NCBI RefSeq assembly: GCF_029227915.1 | Contig: NC_079888.1 | Span: forward strand, 15,359,001-15,423,000 | Direction: 5' to 3' | Length of the DNA stretch: 64,000 nucleotides | From: Hydractinia symbiolongicarpus | Lineage: Eukaryota > Cnidaria > Hydrozoa > Anthoathecata > Hydractiniidae | Part shown: positions 12,493 to 23,380 of the stretch, in pieces | Numbering within the stretch: position 1 is the stretch's first letter | How the letters are laid out: every line of letters starts with the position of its first letter | Made by a program: the position numbers and the translations under genes | The notes under the pieces: generated by a model | The model's database searches: none | Told to the model about the DNA's origin: nothing | Seen by the model: the letters and a program-made list of their open reading frames with translations, nothing else

Positions 12493-12921
12493 GGGGGTTC
12501 ACACTAGAATTTTAAAAGCATGCTATAAATTTCGAGCACAATTTAAAGCGTGCTTAATAATGTAAACGCATTTTTACTTTACTTAAAATGCCTTTCAGAT
12601 TATGTTTACTTGCTTTAAACATGCTTTAAATAAAGCAAAAATGAAGAGTGCTTCAAGACACTTTATTTTTGCTTTAACTGCTATAAGTGCATAAAACAAC
12701 AATATAAGAATTATGCACAGATATTATAGTATTAAAAGTAAGGATTTTGAGCGGGTATTATGAAAGTGAAAGTTCATTCGTATGTGAGAGAAATAACAAC
12801 ATGAACGTTTTAAATTTTGTTTACAGTTCTCCAATTGATGTTACCGGCAACTTGCTTTAGTCAAAGCATGGTTTATTTTTATACTAAGCATGCTCTATTC
12901 TAGTGTGACCCCCCCCCCCCC
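12493..12921. mobile_element. ~430-bp MITE with GGGGGTTCACACTAGAAT-type inverted ends
   Basis: The left end begins GGGGGTTCACACTAGAAT and runs into AAAAGCATGCT. The right end, read on the opposite strand, begins with a run of G, then TCACACTAGAATAGAGCATGCT. The interior repeats the palindromic theme AAAGCATGCTTTA several times (about 12515-12660 and 12850-12890), so the element can fold back extensively. A TTAA precedes the left end, but no matching TTAA follows the right end, whose C-run may have expanded. No coding capacity. Confidence 0.65.
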
Positions 12922-15666
12922 ATAGGATATTTTGAAATTATAACACGCAGTGTTCAACATAACCTTTATCCTGTGGATCGTTTTGCTTCGCGCAGGCGAA
13001 GTGAAAACTTTATAGAGGAATCAAAAAAACCTACCAGACGAAATATTTAACATTTAAAACAGCTGTGTTGGCAAACCTTTAATGGAGATTGTACTTTAAA
13101 AAATATCATTATAATAATGCTAAATTTCTGTTATTTTATATTGGAATTCGTGAAATACAAACTTTTATTCTTTGCTAATAAGAAGACGTTTTAATGTTAT
13201 ATAAAAGTCATGTTATAGATGTAAATACCATAAAATCTGGAGATTGAAATTGAAATAATTTGTACAGTGGTAGATTAAGGACTTCATTTGGTGCAGATCA
13301 GTAGCCGCTCACGGGAAACATTGGAAACAAATTGATGTGTAATGTGCGAGAATGACAGGAATGACGCTAAATATGTTCTGAAACCAAAAGTTGACAAATA
13401 AAGAACTTTACAACGACTTATCAAAAGTGTGATAAATATCTAACAAAATGGAGTAAGAAACGCTGGTTACTGCATTAGAGGTTACGAAGAAAATGTACTA
13501 CAACTAGTCTTATGTAAGTTTAGTGAAGAAAGAAAAAGCTACATTGATAATTTACTTTAAAACTATGGAATGGTCAATAAAGAAGGACTTAAAACTAGCG
13601 TGGTGAATCAAAACAGCCAGTGTAAACACGTTTTCACGAGTTAGCCTGTCCAGGATAACGGCCTTAGAAAGTCCATAAATTGTCTTTTTCTTGTTGTCAG
13701 GTTAATTATTCTTAGTTTTCGAGTTAAGAATAATGTAAACAAACTTTCTAAAAATAATATGCACAATTTGTCTGTATTGGGGCCTTTGCATAAAACAGGT
13801 CAATATAATTCCTAACAGCTATCCAATTGTTTGCCTCCGCTTAGAGAGATCCTACCATCTCGTCTTGCCTTGAGACCTGGCCCTATTCTTAATGTCTTGT
13901 CTTATCGTTTCTTGTAAAGAATACAATTTGAGAACATGAGTGTCGGGTGAAAATTCGTGGTTGTACAGTTTGCGCGCTCAGATTGGCTGAAAATGTCTAT
14001 AATTATTTTATTAGACAGGAAAAATTGTGTGACTAATTTTATTAAAAAAGTGAAGGAGAGTTAAGCAAAGCAGCTTATGTTAGTCACTGGAATAATTCAA
14101 AACCTGTTAGACAAAAAAAAATTTACTCTTTAATAGTTTATAAACAGAATTGTTTACAAATTGAGAAGTTGTAAAAAAAAAACCTAGATTGAGCAATGCC
14201 ATTAAAATAGAAGTGTTTTCAAGTGATGATGTTTACACGATACACGACCCTTTTTGCGTCAAGTCAAGATTCTTCAAACTGCAGTCATCATTTTTACAAA
14301 AAGGAGGATTTTTACGAAGTGGATTGGTATTTAGTACCTGAAAGAGTGCTACATTCAGTATTTTAAATTCACCATTTTTTAAAAAAAATTAAAATTGTTT
14401 TTTTTTACGTGACACGCCAAATTCGCCATTCACTTGCTCCGTGATAATCATCCTAGGTGTCCGTGCATTGCAAATAATTTTTGGCCGCAAATTTCACCTC
14501 ATCTTTTGTTGAGCATTACGTTAAAAAAGTTGTGACCGCTATTGTAAAGTAAAAATTGATGGCAAACTGTTACTAACACTCTCATAAGCTTGGATATTAA
14601 CCAATAAAATCGCTATAAAAGAAAAATTTTACAAAAATGTGCTATTTCACTACTGAACAAAAAAATTCCTTTTTTTTGCCTCTTTTATTACGACATATAT
14701 TTCCAAGACTTTGCGTTACTTTTAGAAATCTGTGACATTAAAAATTCCTGCCTAATCTTTTTTATTTGTGTACATTCATTTTGCATCTTACATTGGTTGT
14801 GCTGTGACAATATATTTAGAACCAGAAACGGAATTAGGCGGCGGTAAAAAATATTGACGTGAACACAAAACAACCTGCTGCTACGTAGCCCCAATTTTCT
14901 ACATACCTGTAAAGAATATATCTTCTTGGAATAAACAAACTTCTAAATAAAATATTTTTAAGAATCGCTGTAAAAACATAAATTTCAAACACTTCTTCCC
15001 ATAGCCTTTATATTCCTTAGACAAGAGCTTCTCATATAGAAGACTGGAGGCAATATTGAACAAGTTTTCAAAGACAATTAAATTACCAATTTTATTGTTG
15101 ACTTTTATAATGTCAACTTGCATCAAAAGCAAAACTCAATAGAAACTAAAAAATAAAATAAAAATATCAAATAGGAGAAGCTGATAAAACATAGCAGTTA
15201 AAAAAGGCAAGAAAGAAGAAAGTTATCTTACCACGCATGTGCAAATGACAACTTGATAATTTGCTTTCACATTAAAACACGAATTGTTTCTCGTGTTTTC
15301 TCACAAGCAACAGGTGGGCGTCTCCTTTAATAACAGTTGTTTTTATTGAGATAAAATAAACACGAAAAAAAAGTTTGTGCTTGAACAAATAAGTTTGAAA
15401 GGGAAAAATATTTATGTAATTACAAACCTGGATATTTTCACACAGTACTTCAGTAGAGCAGAACAGGAAGGTGTTAAATGTCAGGGTTATCCGGTGTCTT
15501 TACACCAATGTAATCTTGACGGAAAAAAGGCTTAGTAAGGAGATTTCTGCCTTTAATAGAAGCTGCTGGCAGGGCATGCATCATTAGCCCAGTTTAGAGA
15601 TTTAATTATTTTTTTTATAATAACTTTGTGGACGCATATCATTTTACAGGAAGTTTAAGTTAGGTG
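12922..15666. other. Intergenic, no gene recognised
   Basis: AT-rich sequence with scattered short frames that lack domains, codon bias or splice partners. The longest minus-strand frames (14688-14894 and 14899-15132) are low-complexity and do not join across plausible introns. No structured repeat was identified before the Ngaro terminus. Confidence 0.5.
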
Positions 15667-15772
15667 AATTATTTTCTAATTCGCTGCGCTCAACCGAAAA
15701 AAACCTTATTTATTTTCTTATTTTTGCGACAGGGAAGACTCAAAGAACTTCGACTAGTAGTAGTAGTTATGT
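15667..15772 (-). repeat. Split direct repeat B2 of the Ngaro element
   Basis: A near-identical copy of 16183-16286. Shared landmarks are TTTTCTAATTCGCTG at one end and GACTAGTAGTAGTAGTTATGT at the other. It forms the 3' terminus of the element on the minus strand. Confidence 0.85.
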
Positions 15773-16061
15773 GTAGTGTCATCTTAGTTAGGAACCGTGT
15801 GCTATCGGTAGTCATAACACAATATAATACATCTATATCTCCTACGAACTAAATTACAACCACTAATTTACAATCGAAATGTTTCCGAAATCGTGGCTAA
15901 GCCGGATGCGAAAAACCCCATTCTATGGGGAAACATATCCTTAGACCCCAGTGGTACAGCCACTAACCCTCCAAGGTTAAGGGTATCATTAAAAATTACA
16001 CTGTTATTAACAACAACATTATAAACTATTCAAAATAAAACTGCTTATCTTATAGGTAATC

Positions 16062-16286
16062 AAACAGTTTTAACGTGTAGGGTTCAAGAACTAAATGTGA
16101 GCGCTTCCATGCCTTGTACGCCCTTTAAACACTTAAAAAACCACGTGACCGGCCTTGGCCATACATACGAAATTAAATTCAATTATTTTCTAATTCGCTG
16201 TGCTCAACCGAAAATAACCTTATTTATTTTCTTATTTTTGCGACAGGGAAGACTCAAAGAACGTCGACTAGTAGTAGTAGTTATGT
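16062..16286 (-). repeat. Contiguous A2 (16062-16182) and B1 (16183-16286) repeats
   Basis: 16062-16182 matches A1 at 20155-20282, except for a small indel (A1 has about five extra bases before ATGTGAGCGC) and a few substitutions. 16183-16286 matches B2 at 15667-15772. The B1-A2 junction is the expected template-jump region of Ngaro elements. Confidence 0.85.
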
Positions 16287-16313
16287 ACGAAAAAGTTAGG
16301 GTTAGTAGGTGTT

Positions 16314-17358
16314 TCAAAGGCCTAGATTCCTTGTAACATATAGTAAATGCTCTGCGTCGTCCTCCACATAACCATCTTTGGCTGTCTCCGAACGCCATCT
16401 ACCATGTCGTTTAAAAAGACGGTCTGGGATGTCTGCATTTGCCACTGCTGTTGCTCCTCCAGCACGTAGGCTGCGGAGTCCGAATCTTGTCCTATCCAAT
16501 CCGATTGATGCCAGTGCATCGAGTGCATTTTCTCTTGTTGTTGTGTAGCTGATTGGGCGATTCATCTTTTTAAAACTTCCGAATTTGTTGTTTGATGTAA
16601 CTGTAACCACTCTAAACAGATAGGAATCAGGCTCAGTAGGTACATACTTCATATACTCAGTTAAATTATATACTGGGCAGATCCCATTTCCGCAAGCGCT
16701 GATGTAAACCCAGTGTCCTTCTCTGTAGATATCTGTTTTGCTTTTCGCTATGAACAGTTTCATAAAGCTATTTTTGTAATTGACGTCACATCTTTTCAGA
16801 TTACTAATTTCCGAAAACCTAAGAAAGCCACAGAATCCCAAGAGAAAGATATTAAAAGTTCTAAGTGTGTAAAGGTTAACAGCTTCGCTTTTAACAAGTT
16901 GTTTATGTAATGCGTGCAATTGTTCAACCGTAATTATGTCTCTCTTGCGAGTTTGATGTTGTAGTAGGCGTTTAGCGGCTTCGAGCATATTTTTTTTGGT
17001 AAAGTGTGGTCGCATGGGTTATTGTAGCCTGTCAAATTGTGAAAATACTGGATAGCGTAGAATGCGATTTCGCTTTCAGGATAAGAATTGTTCATTTGGG
17101 TTAGGTTAAGTATGTACAACGCAACTGTTTAGAGCTGGTAATTTTGATACAGAATATATTTGACACCATATATTCCATGAATTGAAAGAATAGTACGTTT
17201 TTCGCCCTGGAATTTAAGATATATTCTGGTAGATCTTCTGCTAAATGCCTCAAAGTTTCCTTTTCCAAATGTTGCGTAAAATGACTTGCAAAGAGTTCTA
17301 AAATATAAAAAACATTGCCTATTGATTTTAAGAGTTTTTGTTTGTCCAGTGACTGCAT
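16314..17358 (-). pseudogene. Tyrosine recombinase of the Ngaro element (frameshifted)
   Basis: The catalytic part is a 233-codon open frame (17015-16314). It shows GFLRFSEISNL with the first catalytic arginine, an SKTD segment with the candidate lysine, SLRAGG with the second arginine, HGRW for the third position, and a late tyrosine in DGYVED. The N-terminal region continues in two other frames (17119-16934 and 17358-17101), so at least two frame changes break the gene. The enzyme would integrate the circular cDNA. The protein would normally be one continuous product, so this copy is taken as inactive. Confidence 0.8.
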
Positions 17359-17402
17359 GTCTTAGTCCAGTGACGACACCGTCGCTGCCCTGTGGATTCG
17401 GT

Positions 17403-19341
17403 TTATGTAAATTGCAGTTTGAAAGCTATTATTTTGCTTTTAAAATGCTTTGAACCTATGGCGGATTTGTTGCACTCTCCTTGAGTAACGCATAAATTGG
17501 GATTGTCAAAGATCCTGAAGTTTTTAATAAATTTTTTGAAGTCCCCTGTTGAATCAGTTAAAAATGGCCAAAACGCTGCCGAAGGCCAGTATGGGGCCAC
17601 CAGTGTGCCCAAAGCTTTACAGGTCTGCATGTGTTTTAAAACCTTTCATATAGTTCGAAACGGGGGCACGAGTAAATTATTTTCGTTTTCCCACGAAGTA
17701 TTAAAGGCGTTTACGCATTCAGTTTCCGGACAATAATATTTTGAGTTGAACCTGCCCACCTTTTTGTTTTCGTCATTAGCAAACCTATCTACGGTGAATG
17801 GACCCCAGAGCCTGTTTAGGTATTCGAAAAAGCTTTTTGTGATTTCCCAATTGTCCGTGTCCGTATAACGACCTAATTTATCAGCGTATTGAATTTGGTT
17901 TCTTGGGACCCATTCGACATTTAAATCTATTTTTTGTTTCTTACAAATATCAAAAATATTTTCTGCCAATATCTGTAAGTTTTCCTTTGAGCTGCCTCTT
18001 TTTATTATACAATGGCTCGCGTAATTATCTGTCTTCCAAAGTACTGCTTTGTTGCATAAAACTGATTTTAATGATTGTAGCGAATATTGTATAGCGTATA
18101 GCTCTCTCTACGTGGAGTGCATTAGGCTTTCCGTTAGTGTGAAATTCTTAATAGAAATATGCATTCTATTCTTGTGCCACGTGTGTGCACCCAGCCCTGT
18201 ATCGCTCGCATCAGAACAAACGATTAACCAGGGAGTATTTCCCCGTGTCATTGGTCTCTCAGTGTGTTTTAGCAGATTGTTCTTCCAAAGGAACAGTTCT
18301 TTCACAGCTTCTGAAGCGTATGACAAGTTCATTCGGGATTCCCATGATATTCGCAATTTCAATAAGTTAATAAACTCGTCTAATTTTTAGTTGGGCCAAA
18401 TTGCCTATAACAAATTTCATGGATATGATTTTTCCGCAAAATTTTCCTAATTTTCGTGCTGACGTGTACGGTAGGGAATCAAGAATGAATTGTAAACTCG
18501 AAAGAGTAGAAATTAATCGCTGGGAAAGTATAGAAAAAAGTTTTTTCTTCAGATCTAGATTAATGCCGAGCCATGTCATGTTTTGAGTGGGACTCCACAG
18601 AGATTTGTCGTTGTTTGCGACAAACCCAGATTTCTTAAGCGAGTCTCGGACGAAGTTTGACGCCCTCAGAGTCGCTTCATAGGTTTTGCTTGTGCCAGCG
18701 CCGTCATCAATAAAACATGAAAATTTCATAGCATGTTCTCGCCAGTGTTTTACGAGGACTCGCATTGTTTTTGTGAAAATAAAGGGGGCAGAAGAGACAC
18801 CAAACGGTAGGACTGTAAAAACAAAATACCTTTTTTCGCCATTTTTTACCCAAGAAAATCCTAAATATTTTTGATGCTCTGGAGCAATTTCTATGTGATG
18901 ATAGCCTTGTTTTATGTCAAATTTAAACATGAAACCATTTCCCTCAACAAATTCTCCGAAAATCTTCCAATCATCGAATGTGGTTTTTTGTTTGTACACG
19001 TGTTTGTTTACATGTCTCAGGTCAAGAATAAGTCTCTTCTTATTTTTGGACGAACTAACGCTCAGTGGATTAACCACGTGTGGCTCAGTAGCCATCTCTT
19101 TTATTCTTCCGGTTTTAAGTAACTCGTGTAATTCCTTATTTACTAAATCTTCATTGTCAAAAGCCGAACAGTTGTTTTTGAAAGAAGCCTTTTTAGGGGT
19201 GGTGAAAAAGGGAATTTTGTATCCGTATTTTATAAGTTCTAAAATAGTTTTATTAGTGCCTATGTTCTCCCAGTAAGGTAGACGCCGCCTGAGATTGCCC
19301 TTCACGGTATGTGGAGGATTAGCTTGGCGCAAATAAGACAT
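17403..19341 (-). pseudogene. Reverse transcriptase / RNase H of the Ngaro element (broken)
   Basis: The N-terminal 324 codons (19341-18367) are open. They contain RT landmarks: NPLSVSSSKNKKRLILDLR, the FDIKQGYHHI block, FVFTVLPFGVSSAPFIF, and the catalytic box as CFIDDG. A frameshift near 18375-18390 moves the frame into RNase H, where VCSDASDTGLGAH carries the first catalytic aspartate region. In-frame stops follow at 18108-18110 (TAG, at a position expected to hold tryptophan) and 17646-17648 (TGA). The downstream domain ends near 17403. The number of lesions is small, so the copy is relatively young. It shares its frame with gag and may have been reached after the gag stop. Confidence 0.85.
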
Positions 19342-19392
19342 TCAGAAAAATTATATACAGTAGAAACAGTATCACACTTAACTTCCTTTTCT

Positions 19393-20208
19393 TTAGGGTT
19401 GCTTGAGGTCAGGGCAGTCCTTTCGCCAATGTCCTTGCTTTCCGCATCCGAAACACAGAGATCGCTGTTGTGGCGGTTGGTAACTTCGCTGGTATTGATT
19501 CGCGAATCTTGATTGCTGTTGAGATAGCCCGAAGATAGGCCTCCCCGGAGGTGCAGATTGTGAGCCGAAGGGGATAAAATTTTGATGCTGCGAAGGGTAT
19601 GTGAATGAGGAAGACTGGTATGGGGGCCGACGTGGAACATGCTCGAAGGTTGACTTTCTCTTGGTCGCCTTTTTCTTGTTCAGAGCCCGATTTTCCGCAG
19701 CCTTCATCTTTTTGTCATCCTCTGAATCGCTGGCAAGATCGTCGGATAAGTATTCGTCGACAGCAGCCCATCCAGCCGGAGATTTATCTGCGAAACGGAT
19801 ACATTTGTTTCGCTTGTGGAGATCATCTATGACATTATCAATCTTTTTGTAAGATCTTGTAATCGAACCATCTTTTCCTAGTTGTTTTATTATTTCTAGA
19901 CTTTGAATTAAATCGCTATTGAATTGATGTTGTATTTTATTACCTCTGAATTTAAATTCGGTTTTACTGATCTTGTGCTGCTCCAGAAGACGTTTTTCCA
20001 AGTTTTTCGATCCAGTGGTAAGCCTCTGTTCTAGATTTTCGTTCTGTTCTTGGAATTTACGGTCAAAGTAGTTTGTTAGATGTTGTAGTATGTCGGATTC
20101 AGCGTTATTTGTGTCCATTGACGCTTCTTTTTGCTCAGTCATTTTGAGTGAATTAAACAGTTTTAACGTGTACGGTTCAAGAACTAATTGACATGTGAGC
20201 GCTTCCAT
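19393..20208 (-). CDS. Gag-like protein of the Ngaro element (intact frame)
   Basis: The 271-residue frame has an N-terminal coiled-coil-like region (about 55-130), a conserved-looking SPAGWAAVDEYLSDDLASD segment near 145-165, and a basic linker. A proline/glutamine/serine-rich stretch follows, ending with a CCHC zinc knuckle CFGCGKQGHWRKDC near the C-terminus. This is the usual build of Ngaro ORF1 nucleic-acid-binding proteins. The start codon lies inside repeat A1, so translation would begin only a short distance from the element's 5' end; a later in-frame ATG just outside A1 is an alternative. No break is visible. Confidence 0.8.
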   Translation of the reverse strand: MEALTCQLVLEPYTLKLFNSLKMTEQKEASMDTNNAESDILQHLTNYFDRKFQEQNENLEQRLTTGSKNLEKRLLEQHKISKTEFKFRGNKIQHQFNSDLIQSLEIIKQLGKDGSITRSYKKIDNVIDDLHKRNKCIRFADKSPAGWAAVDEYLSDDLASDSEDDKKMKAAENRALNKKKATKRKSTFEHVPRRPPYQSSSFTYPSQHQNFIPFGSQSAPPGRPIFGLSQQQSRFANQYQRSYQPPQQRSLCFGCGKQGHWRKDCPDLKQP

Positions 20209-20282
20209 GCCTTGTACGCCCTTTAAACACTTGAAAAACCACGTGACCGGCCTTGGCTATACATACGAAATTAAATTCAATT
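20155..20282 (-). repeat. Split direct repeat A1 of the Ngaro element
   Basis: This is the 5' terminal repeat on the minus strand. It matches A2 (16062-16182) from AAACAGTTTTAACGTGTA to the ATACATACGAAATTAAATTC end. The gag start codon lies within it. Confidence 0.85.
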
Positions 20283-20916
20283 TTCATCTCTTACATTGAT
20301 ACAAAAAAGTTTGTCCGTGACTTAAAATACCGAATCAAACCAAATGAGATATGTTTTCCTTTTGGAGGATGCGCAAATTTCTAATTTGTCTAGTTTGTTT
20401 ATCGGTTACTTATACATTGCGTTATTGGAAAGACGTCAATGATATTATTAAAGTTGGTGAAGCCTTTGCGGTGCACCTTTAAGTTTGAGGCCAAATGACT
20501 TGGATACAGGTGTGGAAATAATCTCCTACGTGGGTAACTAGAGACCATTTGGGACCTAAATGGGAATAATCTCCTAAAGCTGGGTAAACCCATCCGATCC
20601 GAAACAGACAAATTGATGACGTCATGAAAATATTTTTAACACTTCAACATCTTTTTAAACGTTTGTCAAAAAGTACATGAGCATACACATTTTCTTGATC
20701 AACATTTTAAACTTTGCGAATTAGTCACTGCTGATGTCATCAAAATTCAAATGGCGCATCTTTGTTTTTTTGCCTAAGGGGATTTTTCCACGGACTTTAT
20801 CATCATCGCTTCAATCTGTTCAAGAGAAAAGTTATAATAACAAATTACGGCTTGTACAAGTAATAAAAAATCAAATCAAGATCAGGATTATTTTAAGATT
20901 TTAACTGTCAGTTCAC
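20283..20916. other. Intergenic, no gene recognised
   Basis: No supported frame. The region 20620-20760 contains TGACGTCAT and TGATGTCATCA blocks. Their AT-rich context loosely resembles the TGACATCA-containing tandem units near 56 kb, but the resemblance is weak. Confidence 0.45.
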
Positions 20917-21041
20917 TCTATATTATAATACCCGGATACGTCCGTCCGTCACGCATAACCGTACTGCAACTAGCGAGACGCACGCGATGCGGTATAAAAA
21001 AGACGGGCGAACCCGTGGAATTTCCACGGGCAACCGACTAG
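20917..21041 (+). mobile_element. 125-bp non-autonomous Helitron-like element
   Basis: The 5' end reads TCTATATTATAATAC, a typical Helitron TC terminus. The 3' end is a perfect 9-bp-stem hairpin (CCCGTGGAA / TTCCACGGG at 21012-21030), followed eight bases later by CTAG and a host T. No terminal inverted repeats or target-site duplication are present, as expected. Two diverged relatives lie at 39438-39571 and 42822-42945 (opposite strand). All three share the hairpin and an upstream GCGGTA or CGGTA block. Confidence 0.7.
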
Positions 21042-22647
21042 TAATTTCAAAAAAAACTTTGTATGACGGCAAGTCTGTTGTCATGGCTAATCATAGAGGT
21101 TGTCTAAAAATAAATCATTTTTCTTCAAATATTCTGTCAGCAATACCAGTACAAGGTGGTTCCCCTAGAAAAAAATTCTAAATTTCAACAATTGTCAAAT
21201 ATCTGTTTTCTGAAAGCAAATTCATCTTAGAATGCCGTGGCAAGTAGTGCTTATGACAAATTTAGGTTTTTATTGCGCATTCTGCCACTTTTTCCAACCA
21301 ACCGCAAATATAAGTGCATAGCAACGCCCATTTTCGCATTTTTAGACAGCTTTTTTGCCCCTCAAAAATACAGGAATTACACTTCCCCGTTGATGTTATT
21401 AAGATAGATTTTCTAAATTGAAATTATGCTGCAACAAATTATTCAGTCAAAAAAGATGTAATGTGAACACACGTGGACGACGTCGACATGCAACGATCCT
21501 TGTTTCATAACAGCATGAAAATCTATCCGGTATAATGTGAACATGGTCTTAAGGTCTTATGGATTTCGTGCTTTTCAGATCAAAATAATGCTGGCGTACA
21601 CCTTATGTCAATCCACAAGTCAAGAATGTTGTTTTAGCCTTTATGTCGTCCAAAAAATACCGCATCAGTTCCCTGGAAGACAAGTCAGCCTTGCAAAAAT
21701 GCGTTTCGCTCAATCCATACACGTGACCCTTAAGGAACAAAAGCGGCCAAAAAGGCGCTTAAAATAACGCATGTTATTCAGTTACTTGGCTAGGCGTCGA
21801 GCAGCAAAATGTCATATTTTGCATATAATTCTCCTAGCAACGGGTTATGGCAACCAATCAATGAAATTTTTGACTTAATTTTGTCGTACCGTCACATGCT
21901 ATGATATCCTCATGGAGTATCTTCAGAAAAGACAATCCTCTGCGATATAGTTTCTTTCTAAGGGAACCGCCTTAATTAGCCTTCTCTTGCTTCTATCAAT
22001 AACTTATTTAGCCAACAATTTTCTTATCCCAAGTTTGATGTTTCATGCTCTAAGCTTTTTACGGAATTAAAACATGACGTCATATTACACTATATGACGC
22101 CATGTAATTTTTTTATATACTAACGCTCCTCCAATGTGGTATCAAAAACTACTATTTATTTATAAAAAAATTATACTTTTTCTTTAAAAAAAGCAGAATT
22201 CAAAACGTAAGGTTCATAAAACTTTGTGTTATACTTCTTAAAATACCATACTTCTTAAAATACTATACTTCTTAAAAGGAAATCTATTTTTTGTTGTTGC
22301 TTTTGAGGCGAATTAATGATTTTTACATTCCTCTAAAAACCATATTATAAATTTACGTTAATAATAATAAACACTTACGCCTCTTGCTTCAAACACCCAT
22401 TTACGCCCCAGGACATTTTCCTGAGGTTACAAGTAATTACGCCATTGAAAAATTATATCTTGGCCCAACAGTTAGAAAAGAATGTTTCCAATTAAAAATG
22501 CACAAATCCTTAAAATGCAAGTGATATTTTGGATTTTTTTGTCTAATTGGCACTTCATTAAGTTAAAATATTAAAATAATATTAAATTTTACTAAAGATA
22601 TAAGAAACGAAAAATGCGGAAGTCATCGAAGATAATTTCTGACAGTA
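21042..22647. other. Intergenic, no gene recognised
   Basis: The plus frame at 21537-21767 has no domain or splice context. A small direct repetition of ATACTTCTTAAAATACCAT-like sequence lies at about 22230-22277. Nothing else stands out. Confidence 0.45.
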
Positions 22648-23380
22648 CTTTTATTGGGATAAATTTTCGCGGGGATTAAATTTCGCGCATTTCGCGGATT
22701 TGGGTACTATCCGCAAAAATATGTCCATTCGAAAATTTTTGAATCAGGCCATCATCGGGAAAATTTTAAATTTTAGTTTTTCTTTATTTTCAAAGTCCCC
22801 GAGGCTTTCCTTTTTGTAGGCCTAATTTCTCAACCGAGTACTGAAGATGTTAAGAGAAAAAAAGGTTTAGAATCAGTTGACCCTTTTAAGGATATTGATC
22901 CTTTTCTCCCAGCTTTAATGCAAAAGATAAACCGAACTTGAGTTCTCTTTCTAGCCTCACGTCCCCCACGAAGTGAAATAGTAGTAGTGAATTTAACGCA
23001 TGAAGAATCAGCTTATTTGAATTCAATTGTTTTGTTTTTTATCTAGTTGTGTTTATTCTACCCATAGTTGATATGTTCTACCTGATGTTATAGTTGTGTT
23101 GAAAGAGCTTTGAACTAAAATGCAAAACTACATTTTGTCTCGGTCGATGTATAAATGACAGGTGTAACGAGGGTCGATGAGACAGTGCCATTCGGCCCGG
23201 AATCCTCTTGATAACTTATTTTTTCAAAAATTGCTATTATGACCTCATCCACGAAATTAAGTTCCCGCCAAAAATTAAAACCTACCTTATCCGCAAAAAT
23301 AAGTCCCCGTGAAATGCTAAAATTTCGCGGAAAAGCACAACCGCGAAATTTAATCCCCGCGAAAATTGATCCCATGAAAG
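22648..23380. mobile_element. ~730-bp TA-flanked MITE with long inverted ends
   Basis: The left end starts CTTTTATTGGGAT and continues through TTTTCGCGGGGATTAAATTT. The right end, read on the other strand, starts CTTTCATGGGATCAATTTTC and continues with the same CGCGGGGATTAAATTTCGCG block. Similarity extends about 100 bp inward. TA dinucleotides flank both ends (22646-22647 and 23381-23382), as in Tc1/mariner-type insertions. The interior, including a 90-codon minus frame, reflects the repeated CGCGAAA motif rather than a gene. Confidence 0.7.

Larger units (their letters stand above)
15667..20282 (-). mobile_element. Ngaro-type (DIRS-order) YR retrotransposon, decayed
   Basis: Read on the minus strand the order is repeat A1 (20282-20155), gag, reverse transcriptase/RNase H, tyrosine recombinase, repeat B1 (16286-16183), repeat A2 (16182-16062), then repeat B2 (15772-15667). 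This A1-ORFs-B1-A2-B2 split direct repeat design, with the recombinase last, is the hallmark of Ngaro elements. These replicate by reverse transcription and insert through a tyrosine recombinase, without LTRs or target-site duplications. About 290 bp separate A2 from B2. The A and B copies remain very similar, but pol and recombinase carry stops and frameshifts, so this copy is no longer autonomous. Confidence 0.88.

Noticed and set aside
21537-21767. 76-codon plus-strand frame
   Set aside because: Isolated, no domain, within intergenic sequence.
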